A DNA stretch of 64,000 bases from Ichthyenterobacterium magnum (lineage in GTDB: Bacteria > Bacteroidota > Bacteroidia > Flavobacteriales > Flavobacteriaceae): contig NZ_RAQJ01000002.1 in the NCBI RefSeq assembly GCF_003610635.1, positions 124,001 through 188,000 of the forward strand. Direction: 5' to 3'. Positions 51,806 through 59,723 of the stretch are shown here, piece by piece. The notes under the pieces are model-generated. The model saw only the letters and a program-made list of their open reading frames with translations. It did not search any database and had not been told where the DNA came from. Each line of letters opens with the position of its first letter. The stretch's first letter is position 1. A program made the position numbers and the translations under genes.

Positions 51806-52381
51806 CTGCTAATATCACAAGAATTGTTTTTTTCTAATGCAGCAAAAATGTCTGATGAGTATGAAGAACTTGTGCCCAAAAGAAACTAAGACTATCTTCT
51901 TAATTCAATTAAAAACAAAGGATTATCAAAAAAAATAGCAGAAATTGAAAGACAGGCATGACGTCGAGAAATTCACTCATTAAAAGAACTAACATTTAGA
52001 ACAACGATCTCAAAATTTACAAAGGCTATAAAAGGAAGAAAAGATTTGTATTACGAAGACATATTTTTATCTAGAGTGAAATATACCGATTTTATTAAGG
52101 ATGAACCTGAAAATAGATTTAATGTTATTACAACTAAAAATAAGTTTTATGAATATGAAAAAGAGTTAAGATTATTTATATTTTATTACCCAAAAATTGA
52201 ATGAGGAATATATCCGCCATATAATACTTTTATTGGAAGAAGATTAAAAGTTGATTTAAGGGAGTTGATTGATGAAATTTGCCCAAGTCCGTTTCTAGAC
52301 AAGTGGTTTGATAAAACCTTAGTAGAGATTTTAAATAAAATAAACCCAAGTTTGAGCAAGAAAATAAAAGCCTGCAATTAG
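51806..52381 (+). pseudogene. DUF2971 family gene with three in-frame stops
   Basis: One frame is readable from about 51806 to the TAG at 52379-52381, broken only by stops TAA 51887, TGA 51959 and TGA 52202. It reads ELFFSNAAKMSDEYE, later FLSRVKYTDFI, FYEYEKELRLFIFYYPKIE, and after the last stop GIYPPYNTF, LKVDLRELIDEICPSPFLDKWF. These are the DUF2971 landmarks (N-terminal 'spaxMND.fE', central 'KE.ELRL', C-terminal 'idlxxLIxxIxvsP'). The N-terminus is truncated at the preceding gene. Substitutions, not indels, broke it. A terminator covers its end. Confidence 0.75.
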
Positions 52382-52392
52382 CAGGCTTTTTT
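52366..52392. terminator. Bidirectional terminator
   Basis: A 10-bp stem AAAAGCCTGC / GCAGGCTTTT around AATTA with T residues after it. It overlaps the stop of the broken DUF2971 gene and also lies just past the end of the small minus-strand gene, so it may serve both strands. Confidence 0.85.
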
Positions 52393-52405
52393 ATTTATTA
52401 TTTAA

Positions 52406-52567
52406 CTATTGTTTTAGTTTTTTGTTTTCAGCTCGAAGCTTAGAGCTTTTTAGTAAGCTTAATATTAAAAGGCTAATAATTGTAACAATTGCAATAGATA
52501 GAATTACTACAATTTTTTCAGTTTCATTTTGAGGAGTTACTATTAAGTTAATAGAATTTAATGTCAT
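52406..52567 (-). CDS. 53-residue single-pass membrane protein
   Basis: A small open frame starting at ATG 52567: polar N-terminus MTLNSINLIVTPQNETEK, one membrane helix (about 19-39, IVVILSIAIVTIISLLILSLL), then KSSKLRAENKKLKQ. It begins 3 bases after the stop of a similar 75-residue membrane gene, and both end their helix with a basic residue and (R/K)AENKKL, so the two look like diverged tandem duplicates. Nothing is known of function. The frame is short, but helix, shared motif and tight spacing argue that it is real. Confidence 0.65.
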   Translation of the reverse strand: MTLNSINLIVTPQNETEKIVVILSIAIVTIISLLILSLLKSSKLRAENKKLKQ

Positions 52568-52570
52568 AAT

Positions 52571-52798
52571 TTAGTTGTTATCATATAAGTGACCATCGGT
52601 AAAGTCTTTATAGCTTTTTTCTACATCAGATTTAAAACCACTCATTTCAGATAATTTCTTATTCTCCGCTTTTAACCTGTACATTTTAATTATAGCAACA
52701 CCTATTAAAAATGCAAAAATACTAGCAGTAATAATTAGTACAATTGTGAGTTGTGTAGTGGTTACGAGCGCATAACTTTGGTGAGTATATAGTAACAT
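52571..52798 (-). CDS. 75-residue single-pass membrane protein
   Basis: Starts at ATG 52798. A polar N-terminus (MLLYTHQSYALVTTTQ) precedes one membrane helix (about 17-38, LTIVLIITASIFAFLIGVAIIK), then a short coiled-coil-like tail MYRLKAENKKLSEMSGFKSDVEKSYKDFTDGHLYDNN. The next gene, 3 bases on, encodes a shorter relative with the same AENKKL. A perfect -7 box lies 32 bases upstream. The pair is divergent from the six-gene AAA+ cassette, so a shared role is possible but not shown. Confidence 0.72.
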   Translation of the reverse strand: MLLYTHQSYALVTTTQLTIVLIITASIFAFLIGVAIIKMYRLKAENKKLSEMSGFKSDVEKSYKDFTDGHLYDNN

Positions 52799-52829
52799 AT
52801 AATAGGTTTATTAGATTTGGTTTGGTGCT

Positions 52830-52837
52830 CAAATATA
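52830..52837 (-). promoter_or_regulatory. -7 promoter box for the small membrane gene pair
   Basis: TATATTTG on the minus strand (CAAATATA on plus) exactly matches TAnnTTTG, 31 bases upstream of ATG 52798. Confidence 0.6.
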
Positions 52838-53039
52838 CAATTTTAATTGAAACTCTAACTGTTTAAAAATAAAAATGTTATAAAAAAATAAATCGACGAA
52901 ATGCATATATTGTCTACGTATGCATCATTGCAATAGGTGAATATTTCTGTTTTTTTCAGTATTAATAGGGTGTTTAAATAGGTATTGCTATTTAAAATAA
53001 TCTTAAAAAAAAGCTAACTTTTTTAAATCTGATTTAGGC

Positions 53040-53047
53040 TATTTTTG
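53040..53047 (+). promoter_or_regulatory. Candidate -7 promoter box for the six-gene cassette
   Basis: TATTTTTG matches TAnnTTTG, 114 bases before ATG 53162. No good -33 TTTG box at the expected distance, so confidence is limited; the closer box TAAAATTG at 53130 has one mismatch. Confidence 0.35.
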
Positions 53048-53161
53048 TAACATTTTTTTTGTTTTTACTACTGATATTTTAGCAGTTAATGTTTTTAAAA
53101 TCATATTTTTTAACGAAATTGCTTATCGTAAAATTGTTCAACTTAAAACACTACATATACT

Positions 53162-54505
53162 ATGTCTGATGATTTTGATTTATTAGAAACCAATACAAAC
53201 GAAAAAAGCGAAAAAGTAGATGTCAATTGGGGAAAAGCCATCGACACTATGAAATCTAAATTAGCTCAAGAAGATGACCCTGAAAGTCGCCAAAAAATAT
53301 TAAATGCAACATTAGACGATGTTGTGCACATGGCAGAAAAGGACAGAACGACTTTGCTTGACGCTATAAAGGATTTAACAGATTATCAAGATGAAGTAGG
53401 TATTATGTTTGAAGGTTTTTCAGCACTAAATGCTGCAGAACAAAAAATAATTGATGATGCCATAAAACGTTTAGAACGTGCTAAAGTTGAGTTAGAAGAT
53501 GCTCAAAATAAGCCAGACACGTGGTGGAATAACCTTTGGGGAAGAAAAGGTAAAATCAAAAAAGCTGAGCAAGAACTAAAAAATGCTCAAAAAGAGCGTG
53601 ATGCTTCAGATAATAAGGCAAAAGCAATGTTTCAGCAACGTATTGAGAGTGCAGATGTGCAAACCCTATTAAATGAGTTGTCATTTAAAAGTCAAGCAGC
53701 AATAAAGCGATTAAAAGACAGAGAAGTAGAAATTAAAGAAGTAGAAGAAAGCCTTAAAGATGCTATTGTAGAAGCTAGTAAAAATCATACTAAAGCTCTA
53801 GAAAAGAAAAAAGAGGTAGAAAACCAATTAGAAGAACAATACGCATTGTTAAAGCAAGCGCGTCAAGCATTAGAAGAAGTAGCAGATAAGCAATCTGCAG
53901 AATATTCAGATGCTTTAGCAAAAGTAACGCAACTTGAGCAAAAAGTTGAAGAGTTAGAAGGGCTTAAAAATGCATACACAACATTAGCCGCAAGTAAAGA
54001 TAGTTTTGTACATAAGCATAATTTAACAATTAAAGTATTAACATCATTACGTAGTAATTTACAAACACATCGTGCTAAATTAAAGTCAGATACAGACGAA
54101 AGGTTAAAGTATTATGACGGTTATGTAGTGGCTTTAAAAGCAAGAACAGATCAAGAATTTGCTGCAATTTTAGAGCATTTAGGTGTTAAAACAGATGAGC
54201 ATATAGGAGAAACATTAGCATCTATGCATACAGCAAGTGCTAAAGCACGTCAAGAAATGATGGATAATATTCCAGTTCATGAAAAAGTAATGCAAGGTGT
54301 TTATGGCAGTTATGCAGAGGCTTTACAAGAGATTCGTAATAAAGATAAGTCTATTCAAAAAAACTTTGCTGAGCGTTATGGTATCGATATGAAAGAGATT
54401 TTCGAAGATTATTATGCAGCTGACCCAAATGAACCAGCAGGTGATGACAAAAAACCTTCTGGAGAACCAAAACCAGAAGCAGGAGACGACGACTTATTAG
54501 GATAA
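53162..54505 (+). CDS. Long coiled-coil protein, first gene of AAA+ cassette
   Basis: A 447-residue soluble, highly charged protein. Residues about 95-155 and 175-330 are predicted coiled coil with heptads rich in Ala, Glu and Lys; KPDTWWNNLWGRKGKIKKAEQEL interrupts the first coil. The C-terminal ~60 residues are disordered and Pro/Asp-rich. Both ends carry acidic DLL motifs (DDFDLLE and DDDLLG). Relatives are sometimes named 'microtubule-binding', which says nothing for bacteria. As first gene of the cassette with an AAA+ ATPase, it may be its substrate, adaptor or scaffold; this is inference. No membrane segment. Confidence 0.78.
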   Translation: MSDDFDLLETNTNEKSEKVDVNWGKAIDTMKSKLAQEDDPESRQKILNATLDDVVHMAEKDRTTLLDAIKDLTDYQDEVGIMFEGFSALNAAEQKIIDDAIKRLERAKVELEDAQNKPDTWWNNLWGRKGKIKKAEQELKNAQKERDASDNKAKAMFQQRIESADVQTLLNELSFKSQAAIKRLKDREVEIKEVEESLKDAIVEASKNHTKALEKKKEVENQLEEQYALLKQARQALEEVADKQSAEYSDALAKVTQLEQKVEELEGLKNAYTTLAASKDSFVHKHNLTIKVLTSLRSNLQTHRAKLKSDTDERLKYYDGYVVALKARTDQEFAAILEHLGVKTDEHIGETLASMHTASAKARQEMMDNIPVHEKVMQGVYGSYAEALQEIRNKDKSIQKNFAERYGIDMKEIFEDYYAADPNEPAGDDKKPSGEPKPEAGDDDLLG

Positions 54506-54521
54506 ATTTATTATGGCGTTT

Positions 54522-54615
54522 CAGCAGTTGTTTTTAAAAACAACTGCTGTCAGGCTTTCACTACTCGCTCTCTGCGAGGCGCTCAAACAAACCGTTCAAT
54601 CCTTAACGCAAAAGC
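54522..54615. repeat. Palindrome and GC-richer repeat between cassette genes 1 and 2
   Basis: A perfect 28-bp palindrome (CAGCAGTTGTTTTT then its complement, 54522-54549) is followed by CAGGCTTTCACTACTCGCTC, a small hairpin CTCGC-TCTCT-GCGAG (54564-54578) and CCGTTCAATCCTTAACG. It is more GC-rich than its surroundings and resembles a repeat family I recall from flavobacterial genomes (GGCTTTC...TTCAATCC.TAACG). The 63-codon frame across it is probably not a gene. The rest of the 217-base gap is AT-rich. Confidence 0.65.
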
Positions 54616-54722
54616 TATTTTTTATAATAACCAATAAACACGTTTTTAAAGACTATATAATTAATAAAACAGAAACTAGTTGTAGCAAAATTGCTAACAG
54701 CTAATAAGCTAAGTGCTAAAAT

Positions 54723-55781
54723 ATGATAGTAACACCATTAGATTCTGCATATCTTGATTCCAAAGAGCATTATGTATTCTATCACAAAATGATAGATTTT
54801 GCACTTAAAGAGCTTATAGTTGCTGTACAGCAGCAACAACTCTGTAATGAAGATGAAGTCAATCTCTTCAAACAATACAGTGATTTATTGTTGTATTCTA
54901 TTGAAGCTATGCGTGTTAAGTACATGTATGATGATGAAGGCAACATGAAGGTTGATGTTACAGATTCAGGATTTCCAAATTATTTAGAATTCCGTTATTT
55001 ATTTAACGATTTAGAATTACGTGAAGAGTATCTGGATAAGCTTACAAATGTTGACACCTTAAAAGAGGAATTTTTAGATACATTATTACGCAAAAAAGAA
55101 CCTATAAAAAAACGTAAACTATTTCAAGCTTCATCAATTGTATATTATACATCAGCTAAAAAGGAATATATTTTTAACAGATTTGTGCAAGGTAAAATTA
55201 TTAATGCAGAAGATGGTACGCCTGGTGAATATTTAGTAAGTTGGAGTTTTTACGATGTGTCTCATAACAGACCATTTATTTGTTATATGTATTTTGATTA
55301 TAATGGAGGAAAAAATCCATTAAAAGACAGGGAAGATATTTATAAAATACTTAAAACAGTAGCAGATCGTGAAATGGCATTAGACACGATGGCATACGCC
55401 ATTGATAAACGTTTAGAAAAAGTGTTGCCAAAACTTATAAAACGTATTGATTTAGGACCAATACACAATATGTTTGCTAAAGACGAAAACCAAATAACGC
55501 ATGCTATATTAGATGGTATTTCTAAAAAAACAATTCCTTTAGAATCGTATGCAATATCATTAAAAATAGACGAAGTAGCATCAGGCAGCGAATTTAAAGA
55601 AGGCAGCTTTTTTAATAAGCAAGTATTGCAAAAATGGAACAGTGTGTTTAAAAAGAAATATGTTTTAGCGCCGCATAGAATTATTCAGTTGTTATATAAC
55701 AAAACACCAGAAATAATGAATAAACTATCAAAAGCACCAATTGAAATAGCCAATTTAAAAATTGATAAAATAAAAAAGTAA
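54723..55781 (+). CDS. Unknown soluble protein, second gene of AAA+ cassette
   Basis: A 352-residue cytoplasmic protein that I do not recognise. It begins with a helical region (HYVFYHKMIDFALKELIVAVQQQQL), has a central beta-rich stretch (QASSIVYYTSAKKEYIFNRFVQG, GEYLVSWSFYDVSHNRPFICYMYFDYNGG) and a C-terminal helical half with KRLEKVLPKLIKRIDLGPIHNMF and RIIQLLYNKTPEIMNKLSKAP. No signal peptide, membrane segment, nucleotide-binding motif or metal cluster is visible. Its place directly before the ATPase suggests an adaptor or substrate-recognition role, which is inference only. Confidence 0.75.
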   Translation: MIVTPLDSAYLDSKEHYVFYHKMIDFALKELIVAVQQQQLCNEDEVNLFKQYSDLLLYSIEAMRVKYMYDDEGNMKVDVTDSGFPNYLEFRYLFNDLELREEYLDKLTNVDTLKEEFLDTLLRKKEPIKKRKLFQASSIVYYTSAKKEYIFNRFVQGKIINAEDGTPGEYLVSWSFYDVSHNRPFICYMYFDYNGGKNPLKDREDIYKILKTVADREMALDTMAYAIDKRLEKVLPKLIKRIDLGPIHNMFAKDENQITHAILDGISKKTIPLESYAISLKIDEVASGSEFKEGSFFNKQVLQKWNSVFKKKYVLAPHRIIQLLYNKTPEIMNKLSKAPIEIANLKIDKIKK

Positions 55782-55790
55782 AATAGTATA

Positions 55791-55830
55791 CAGTCACAGT
55801 CTCAGTGAGCAGTTCTGTTTACTGTGACTG
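55791..55830. repeat. Inverted repeat between cassette genes 2 and 3
   Basis: CAGTCACAGT (55791-55800) and ACTGTGACTG (55821-55830) form a perfect 10-bp stem around 20 bases, followed by AAACTGCAAACTGAAGACT, a CTGAAACTG-type tandem tail. It resembles CAGTC/ACTG repeats that I recall between genes in other flavobacteria. It fills most of the 73-base gap before the ATPase gene. Confidence 0.7.
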
Positions 55831-55854
55831 AAACTGCAAACTGAAGACTAAAAT

Positions 55855-57819
55855 ATGGAACACAATTCAACATTTCCTATAAAACAAAATGAATTAGATA
55901 TGCTTCGTGATGAAGCAACATCTTACATTAAAAGTATACAATGGGAACAAGGCCAACGTGCTAAGAATAAAGATAAAGATGCCAAAGACGAATCGATTTT
56001 ATTGTATTTGTCTCGTGCAAAAGGTAATGGAGCAGCAGATGTAACTTCGGTATCAAAAACCGTATTGGCTTTAAAAAAACGTCTATTACCTGAGTCAGTA
56101 GCACTTCCTATATATTTAAATCAAACATTATATGCAGTTCAAGAAGGTTTAACACTTGGTATTTGGATAAAAGATAGCTATTATGATGCATCTGGTTTAT
56201 CTACTTTAAGTGAAAATAAATCAGCACTTGATAATGCTGGTAAACGTGAATACGAAAGTAAAATGCATACAGCAACAGCATTTATGTTATTTGCTACAGC
56301 GTATAAAATATTGCATGATTTAAAACCGCATGCATCAGATGATTTAAGTGTCATGAAACAAAAGTTTGCAGGTATTCCTGAGGTTTCATTTATGTCGCCT
56401 TTAAAAGGAATTTCTTGTAGCTTATTTTATTACGATAAATATTTAAGTCATCCAGAAATTATAAAATCTGACAAAGATGTTATAGATTTTACAACCGTTT
56501 ATTTTGAAGCTTTAATTGATGAAATACAATTACGTAAAAGTGCTTTAGAATATACCGAAACAATTACAGACAGAACCTATAAATTAGAAAATTCAGATTT
56601 TGCAGTAGATGGTTGGGACAACCAATTTTCTGGTACTGCAGTAAGTGTAGAGTTTAATAAAATTCAGTTTGAGCAAATTGTAGGTAATAAAGACGCAAAG
56701 CATTTTGCGAGACGTTTAACAGAACGTTTATTGAGTTATGATTTTGAGGCTAAAAAAAACCCGTTTCAGGAACTTGGAGGTTTTATGCCAGTGTTTATGG
56801 GTTACGGAATTCCAGGAACTGGAAAAAGTATGCTTATTGCTGCCATTGCTACGCGATTAAAGATGCATAGTGAGAATTTAGAAATTCCATTTTTGTTTCA
56901 CCCAATGCCAGATACTTTAATTAGTACATTTCAAGGTGGTTCTGCTGAGAAAATGGTAGAATGGATGAAACCATTGCAAGATCCAACACGACTTATTTTT
57001 GCACCAATTGATGATGCCGAAAATAACTTGCAAGAGCGTACAACACAAGGTGTTTCTGCTGGTGTAAAAGAAGTTATAGGTGTATTTTTAAGATATACCG
57101 AAGGCGCTTATGCAGTAAATTACGGAAATAGTTCTGTAGGCCTATTCACTAATCTACCAGAGATGCTAGATAAAGCTGTAATTTCTCGTGTGCAAGGGCG
57201 TTTTAAAATAGATGGAGCCAGAAATGAAAAAGATTTTGTAGATCAAGATTACTTGTGGTGGCGTAAACTGGAAAAAACAATGCCAGATTTTATAAATATG
57301 AGTAATCCTAAAGATTACAAATATTTAGATGCACAACAGGTTGCAAAAAACCTAGGAGAGATTTTAGATAAAGTAGATAAACCAACAGAAGAGCGTGTGT
57401 TAGACACATTTGATAGAATTACTAAAAAGTACAATGACAATGAGCATATGTTTTATGCCCATTTATATACTGAGGTTCAAAAAATATTTCCATTCTTTTC
57501 ATCAAGAGATGTTAGAAATATTCAAAAAGCAGTATCATTACGTTTAACAGATTTTGATTTAGAAAAAGATTGGTTCGAAAATCCAGAAGTATACTTTAAA
57601 AAGGATTATGAGACCAAGTTTGGTATGTTGCAAGAACTGATGCGAGCTAATATGAAAGGCTTAGATTTTTCTGACATTAGACGTCAAGAAGTAGTACGTT
57701 ATTTAGATAATGTGGCAACAATTGCAGATACAGACTTTAAGCGTAAAGTAGATGCGAGAATAAATCAATTAAATATCGAAACAGAAGCTAGAGAGCAGTT
57801 TGGGAATAATAAGGATTAA
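55855..57819 (+). CDS. AAA+ ATPase with large N-terminal domain, core of the cassette
   Basis: A 654-residue cytoplasmic protein. Residues 1-265 are a helical N-terminal domain of unknown family. The AAA domain follows: Walker A YGIPGTGKS (317-325), pore-loop region near TFQGGSAEKMVEW (358-370), Walker B LIFAPIDDAEN (380-390), sensor 1 Asn433 in FTNLPEMLDK, and a second region of homology with SRVQGRF, giving arginine-finger candidates Arg445 and Arg449. The pattern is that of classical AAA unfoldases/remodellers (Vps4/FtsH-like), but Asp387 stands where the catalytic Glu usually is. About 200 helical residues follow. No protease domain is fused. The third gene in a six-gene co-directional set. 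Confidence 0.88.
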   Translation: MEHNSTFPIKQNELDMLRDEATSYIKSIQWEQGQRAKNKDKDAKDESILLYLSRAKGNGAADVTSVSKTVLALKKRLLPESVALPIYLNQTLYAVQEGLTLGIWIKDSYYDASGLSTLSENKSALDNAGKREYESKMHTATAFMLFATAYKILHDLKPHASDDLSVMKQKFAGIPEVSFMSPLKGISCSLFYYDKYLSHPEIIKSDKDVIDFTTVYFEALIDEIQLRKSALEYTETITDRTYKLENSDFAVDGWDNQFSGTAVSVEFNKIQFEQIVGNKDAKHFARRLTERLLSYDFEAKKNPFQELGGFMPVFMGYGIPGTGKSMLIAAIATRLKMHSENLEIPFLFHPMPDTLISTFQGGSAEKMVEWMKPLQDPTRLIFAPIDDAENNLQERTTQGVSAGVKEVIGVFLRYTEGAYAVNYGNSSVGLFTNLPEMLDKAVISRVQGRFKIDGARNEKDFVDQDYLWWRKLEKTMPDFINMSNPKDYKYLDAQQVAKNLGEILDKVDKPTEERVLDTFDRITKKYNDNEHMFYAHLYTEVQKIFPFFSSRDVRNIQKAVSLRLTDFDLEKDWFENPEVYFKKDYETKFGMLQELMRANMKGLDFSDIRRQEVVRYLDNVATIADTDFKRKVDARINQLNIETEAREQFGNNKD

Positions 57820-57824
57820 GTAAA

Positions 57825-57880
57825 AAGTAACAAGGCAAAAGGAGATTAATTTATCGCTTTTCTCTAGTGCCTTTTCACTT
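57825..57880. repeat. Imperfect inverted repeat between cassette genes 3 and 4
   Basis: AAGTAACAAGGCAAAAGGAG (57825) and CTCTAGTGCCTTTTCACTT (57862-57880) are imperfect inverted arms with AAGGCA/TGCCTT at the core, occupying most of the 70-base gap. Confidence 0.55.
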
Positions 57881-57889
57881 AAAAGAAAC

Positions 57890-59125
57890 ATGCAAAAGCT
57901 AAAAGAAGCAAATTTATATAGAAGTGAACTCATTCCTGTAAGTGGGAAATTAGTTGAGCGTTATAATCAATGCTTATTAAAATTGGGGTTTACAGAAACT
58001 AAACTCACTCATTTTTCTATAGATGGTTTGGGTTGGAGTCCAGAAGTGGCAGATGAAAAAGAAGAGCTATATTATTTAAATAATGGAGAATCTAATCCGC
58101 ATGGGATTATTATTTCGCCATTACAAAAAGGAAAACCTGTTTATAATCCATCGCATACATTTGATAGAGAAATGATGCAACATGTGTTTAGAACACATGG
58201 CGAAAAGATAAATAATATCACTCGAGATTCTGCAATATGCATAGATTTTGATCAAGATATTGATGCGTTTTATGAACCTTTAGATGTTTTAAAGTACACC
58301 ACTATAAACATCAAGTTTCATCTAATTAATAACCTTGACAAAATTCAAGAGGGGCAATTACGACTCATCGAAAAATTTAAACAAGGCAATAATTTTATTG
58401 ATGAAACATTGCATGAGCAATTATTACATTCCGCTAGAACCTATGGTGATTTACGCGGACGGAATTTAGAATTGCACCCAATACAGTTTACTACAAATTC
58501 ATTTTATACACGTTCATTTGGAGGTGTTTATGTGTTGAGAGATTTCATTTCACCAATTATCGTTTTTGAAGACGAAAAATGGTATAAAGAAGCCATTAAA
58601 GACACAACTCATGATGTGTTTATTTTTCATATTTCTCAGCCTCAACTTATAGAAAAACTAAGAGATCATATTATTATTACTTATGACCTTGAAGATTCTG
58701 TAAAAACTAAGCGTTACAATAGAATAAAGAAATTTGAATTTGCACAACACTTAAAAAACACACAACATCCAATTAGAGATATTTTAACAAACGACCTTTT
58801 GTTTAAAAGCTATCTTAACAAAATAGATATAGAGTCTCGTAAAAAAATAATGAGTGTCGAGCGTTATCTCGAAAAGTTAGAAACAAGTAATCAATATAAA
58901 ATAGCAGATATAGTTGATGTTAAGTTATTTGAAGCTTTGCATGAGCCACATTCGTCTTTAGATCCAAAGCATCAAGATTTAATCTGGAAATTGCTAGTTA
59001 ATATCTCAGCAAAAGATGTGTTGTTCTTGTATTGGTATGATAAAGAGCAGTTTTACAAAAGCTATGATGCCTGGGATGACTCATTAAAAGAATGGGTTGT
59101 AGAGACTATAAGTAACAATATTTAA
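57890..59125 (+). CDS. Unknown soluble protein, fourth gene of AAA+ cassette (possibly DUF6638)
   Basis: A 411-residue cytoplasmic protein. Residues about 60-80 read YYLNNGESNPHGIIISPLQKGKPVY, and the centre has RTYGDLRGRNLELHPIQFTTNSFYTRSFGGVYVLRDF. The C-terminal half is helical (HDVFIFHISQPQLIEKLRDHIIITYDLED, LYWYDKEQFYKSYDAWDDSLKEWV). I believe such proteins are labelled DUF6638 in public annotation, but I cannot verify that. No catalytic motif is evident. It starts 70 bases after the ATPase gene across an imperfect hairpin and is followed by the membrane protein genes of the same cassette. Confidence 0.75.
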   Translation: MQKLKEANLYRSELIPVSGKLVERYNQCLLKLGFTETKLTHFSIDGLGWSPEVADEKEELYYLNNGESNPHGIIISPLQKGKPVYNPSHTFDREMMQHVFRTHGEKINNITRDSAICIDFDQDIDAFYEPLDVLKYTTINIKFHLINNLDKIQEGQLRLIEKFKQGNNFIDETLHEQLLHSARTYGDLRGRNLELHPIQFTTNSFYTRSFGGVYVLRDFISPIIVFEDEKWYKEAIKDTTHDVFIFHISQPQLIEKLRDHIIITYDLEDSVKTKRYNRIKKFEFAQHLKNTQHPIRDILTNDLLFKSYLNKIDIESRKKIMSVERYLEKLETSNQYKIADIVDVKLFEALHEPHSSLDPKHQDLIWKLLVNISAKDVLFLYWYDKEQFYKSYDAWDDSLKEWVVETISNNI

Positions 59126-59172
59126 TAGTTTTAGACTAACTTTATAAACAAGCATTATCAAAATAAAATATT

Positions 59173-59718
59173 ATGGGATTAGAACTAATTATATTTATCA
59201 CAGCTATATTATTTGGCATCTTTTTATATTGGAGAGAATCCAATGGTAATGGCTTATACAGGTTTGTAAATAAAATTGTGAATAGTAAAGAATTGCAAAT
59301 GAAACCAGAAGATAAAAAGGGCTTTGTTTACAGGCAAGCATTTTTACCACGATTAGTTTTTGTAGCTGTATTATTTTTATTGATTGCAGTTATTTTACAG
59401 TTTTTAACCCCATTTAAAATTTTTGGAAGTTATAATGGTGTTTCTGCGTTCGCGTCAGTTATCGTCGGAACTTTATTAGGAACATACTTAGCAAATTTTG
59501 TATTAAAGTCAACCAAAGTTATTGAAGAAAAAAGTGACTCTTTAGGAGATATGGTAGAAGATGCTGTAGAAAAAGGAAAAGACCTCATTGAGGATTTAAA
59601 AGAAAAGGGTGAAAAATCTGTAGATGTTGTAGAAGACAAAATTGATGATGTAAAAGAAGACATTAAAGAAGAAACCAAAAGTGCTCGTGAGCGCCTGAAG
59701 GATAAAGGCCTAATGTAA
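59173..59718 (+). CDS. Three-pass membrane protein with charged helical tail, fifth gene of cassette
   Basis: A 181-residue protein. Hydrophobic helices at about 3-19, 61-83 and 91-110 are followed by a 70-residue highly charged amphipathic tail (STKVIEEKSDSLGDMVEDAV ... DKIDDVKEDIKEETKSARERL) like those of YtxH/apolipoprotein-like stress proteins. The tail probably lies in the cytoplasm and could contact the ATPase or the coiled-coil protein; that is inference. This is the one junction of the cassette upstream (59126-59172) without a hairpin repeat. No known family. Confidence 0.76.
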   Translation: MGLELIIFITAILFGIFLYWRESNGNGLYRFVNKIVNSKELQMKPEDKKGFVYRQAFLPRLVFVAVLFLLIAVILQFLTPFKIFGSYNGVSAFASVIVGTLLGTYLANFVLKSTKVIEEKSDSLGDMVEDAVEKGKDLIEDLKEKGEKSVDVVEDKIDDVKEDIKEETKSARERLKDKGLM

Positions 59719-59723
59719 TACTT

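Larger units (their letters stand above)
52799..53161. other. Intergenic region between small membrane genes and the AAA+ cassette
   Basis: A 363-base AT-rich divergent region without an open frame of note. It holds a minus-strand -7 box at 52830-52837, a 7-bp inverted repeat ATGCATA (52901) / TATGCAT (52919), and a plus-strand TATTTTTG at 53040-53047 that is 114 bases before the first cassette gene. A one-mismatch box TAAAATTG (53130-53137) lies nearer to it. Nothing else is evident. Confidence 0.5.

Noticed and set aside
52186-52377. A 63-codon minus-strand frame
   Set aside because: It is antisense to the conserved C-terminal part of the DUF2971 pseudogene and has no features of its own.
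54513-54704. A 63-codon frame between the first two genes of the AAA+ cassette
   Set aside because: It runs across the 28-bp palindrome and the GC-richer repeat, has no recognisable sequence features and is better explained as repeat DNA.
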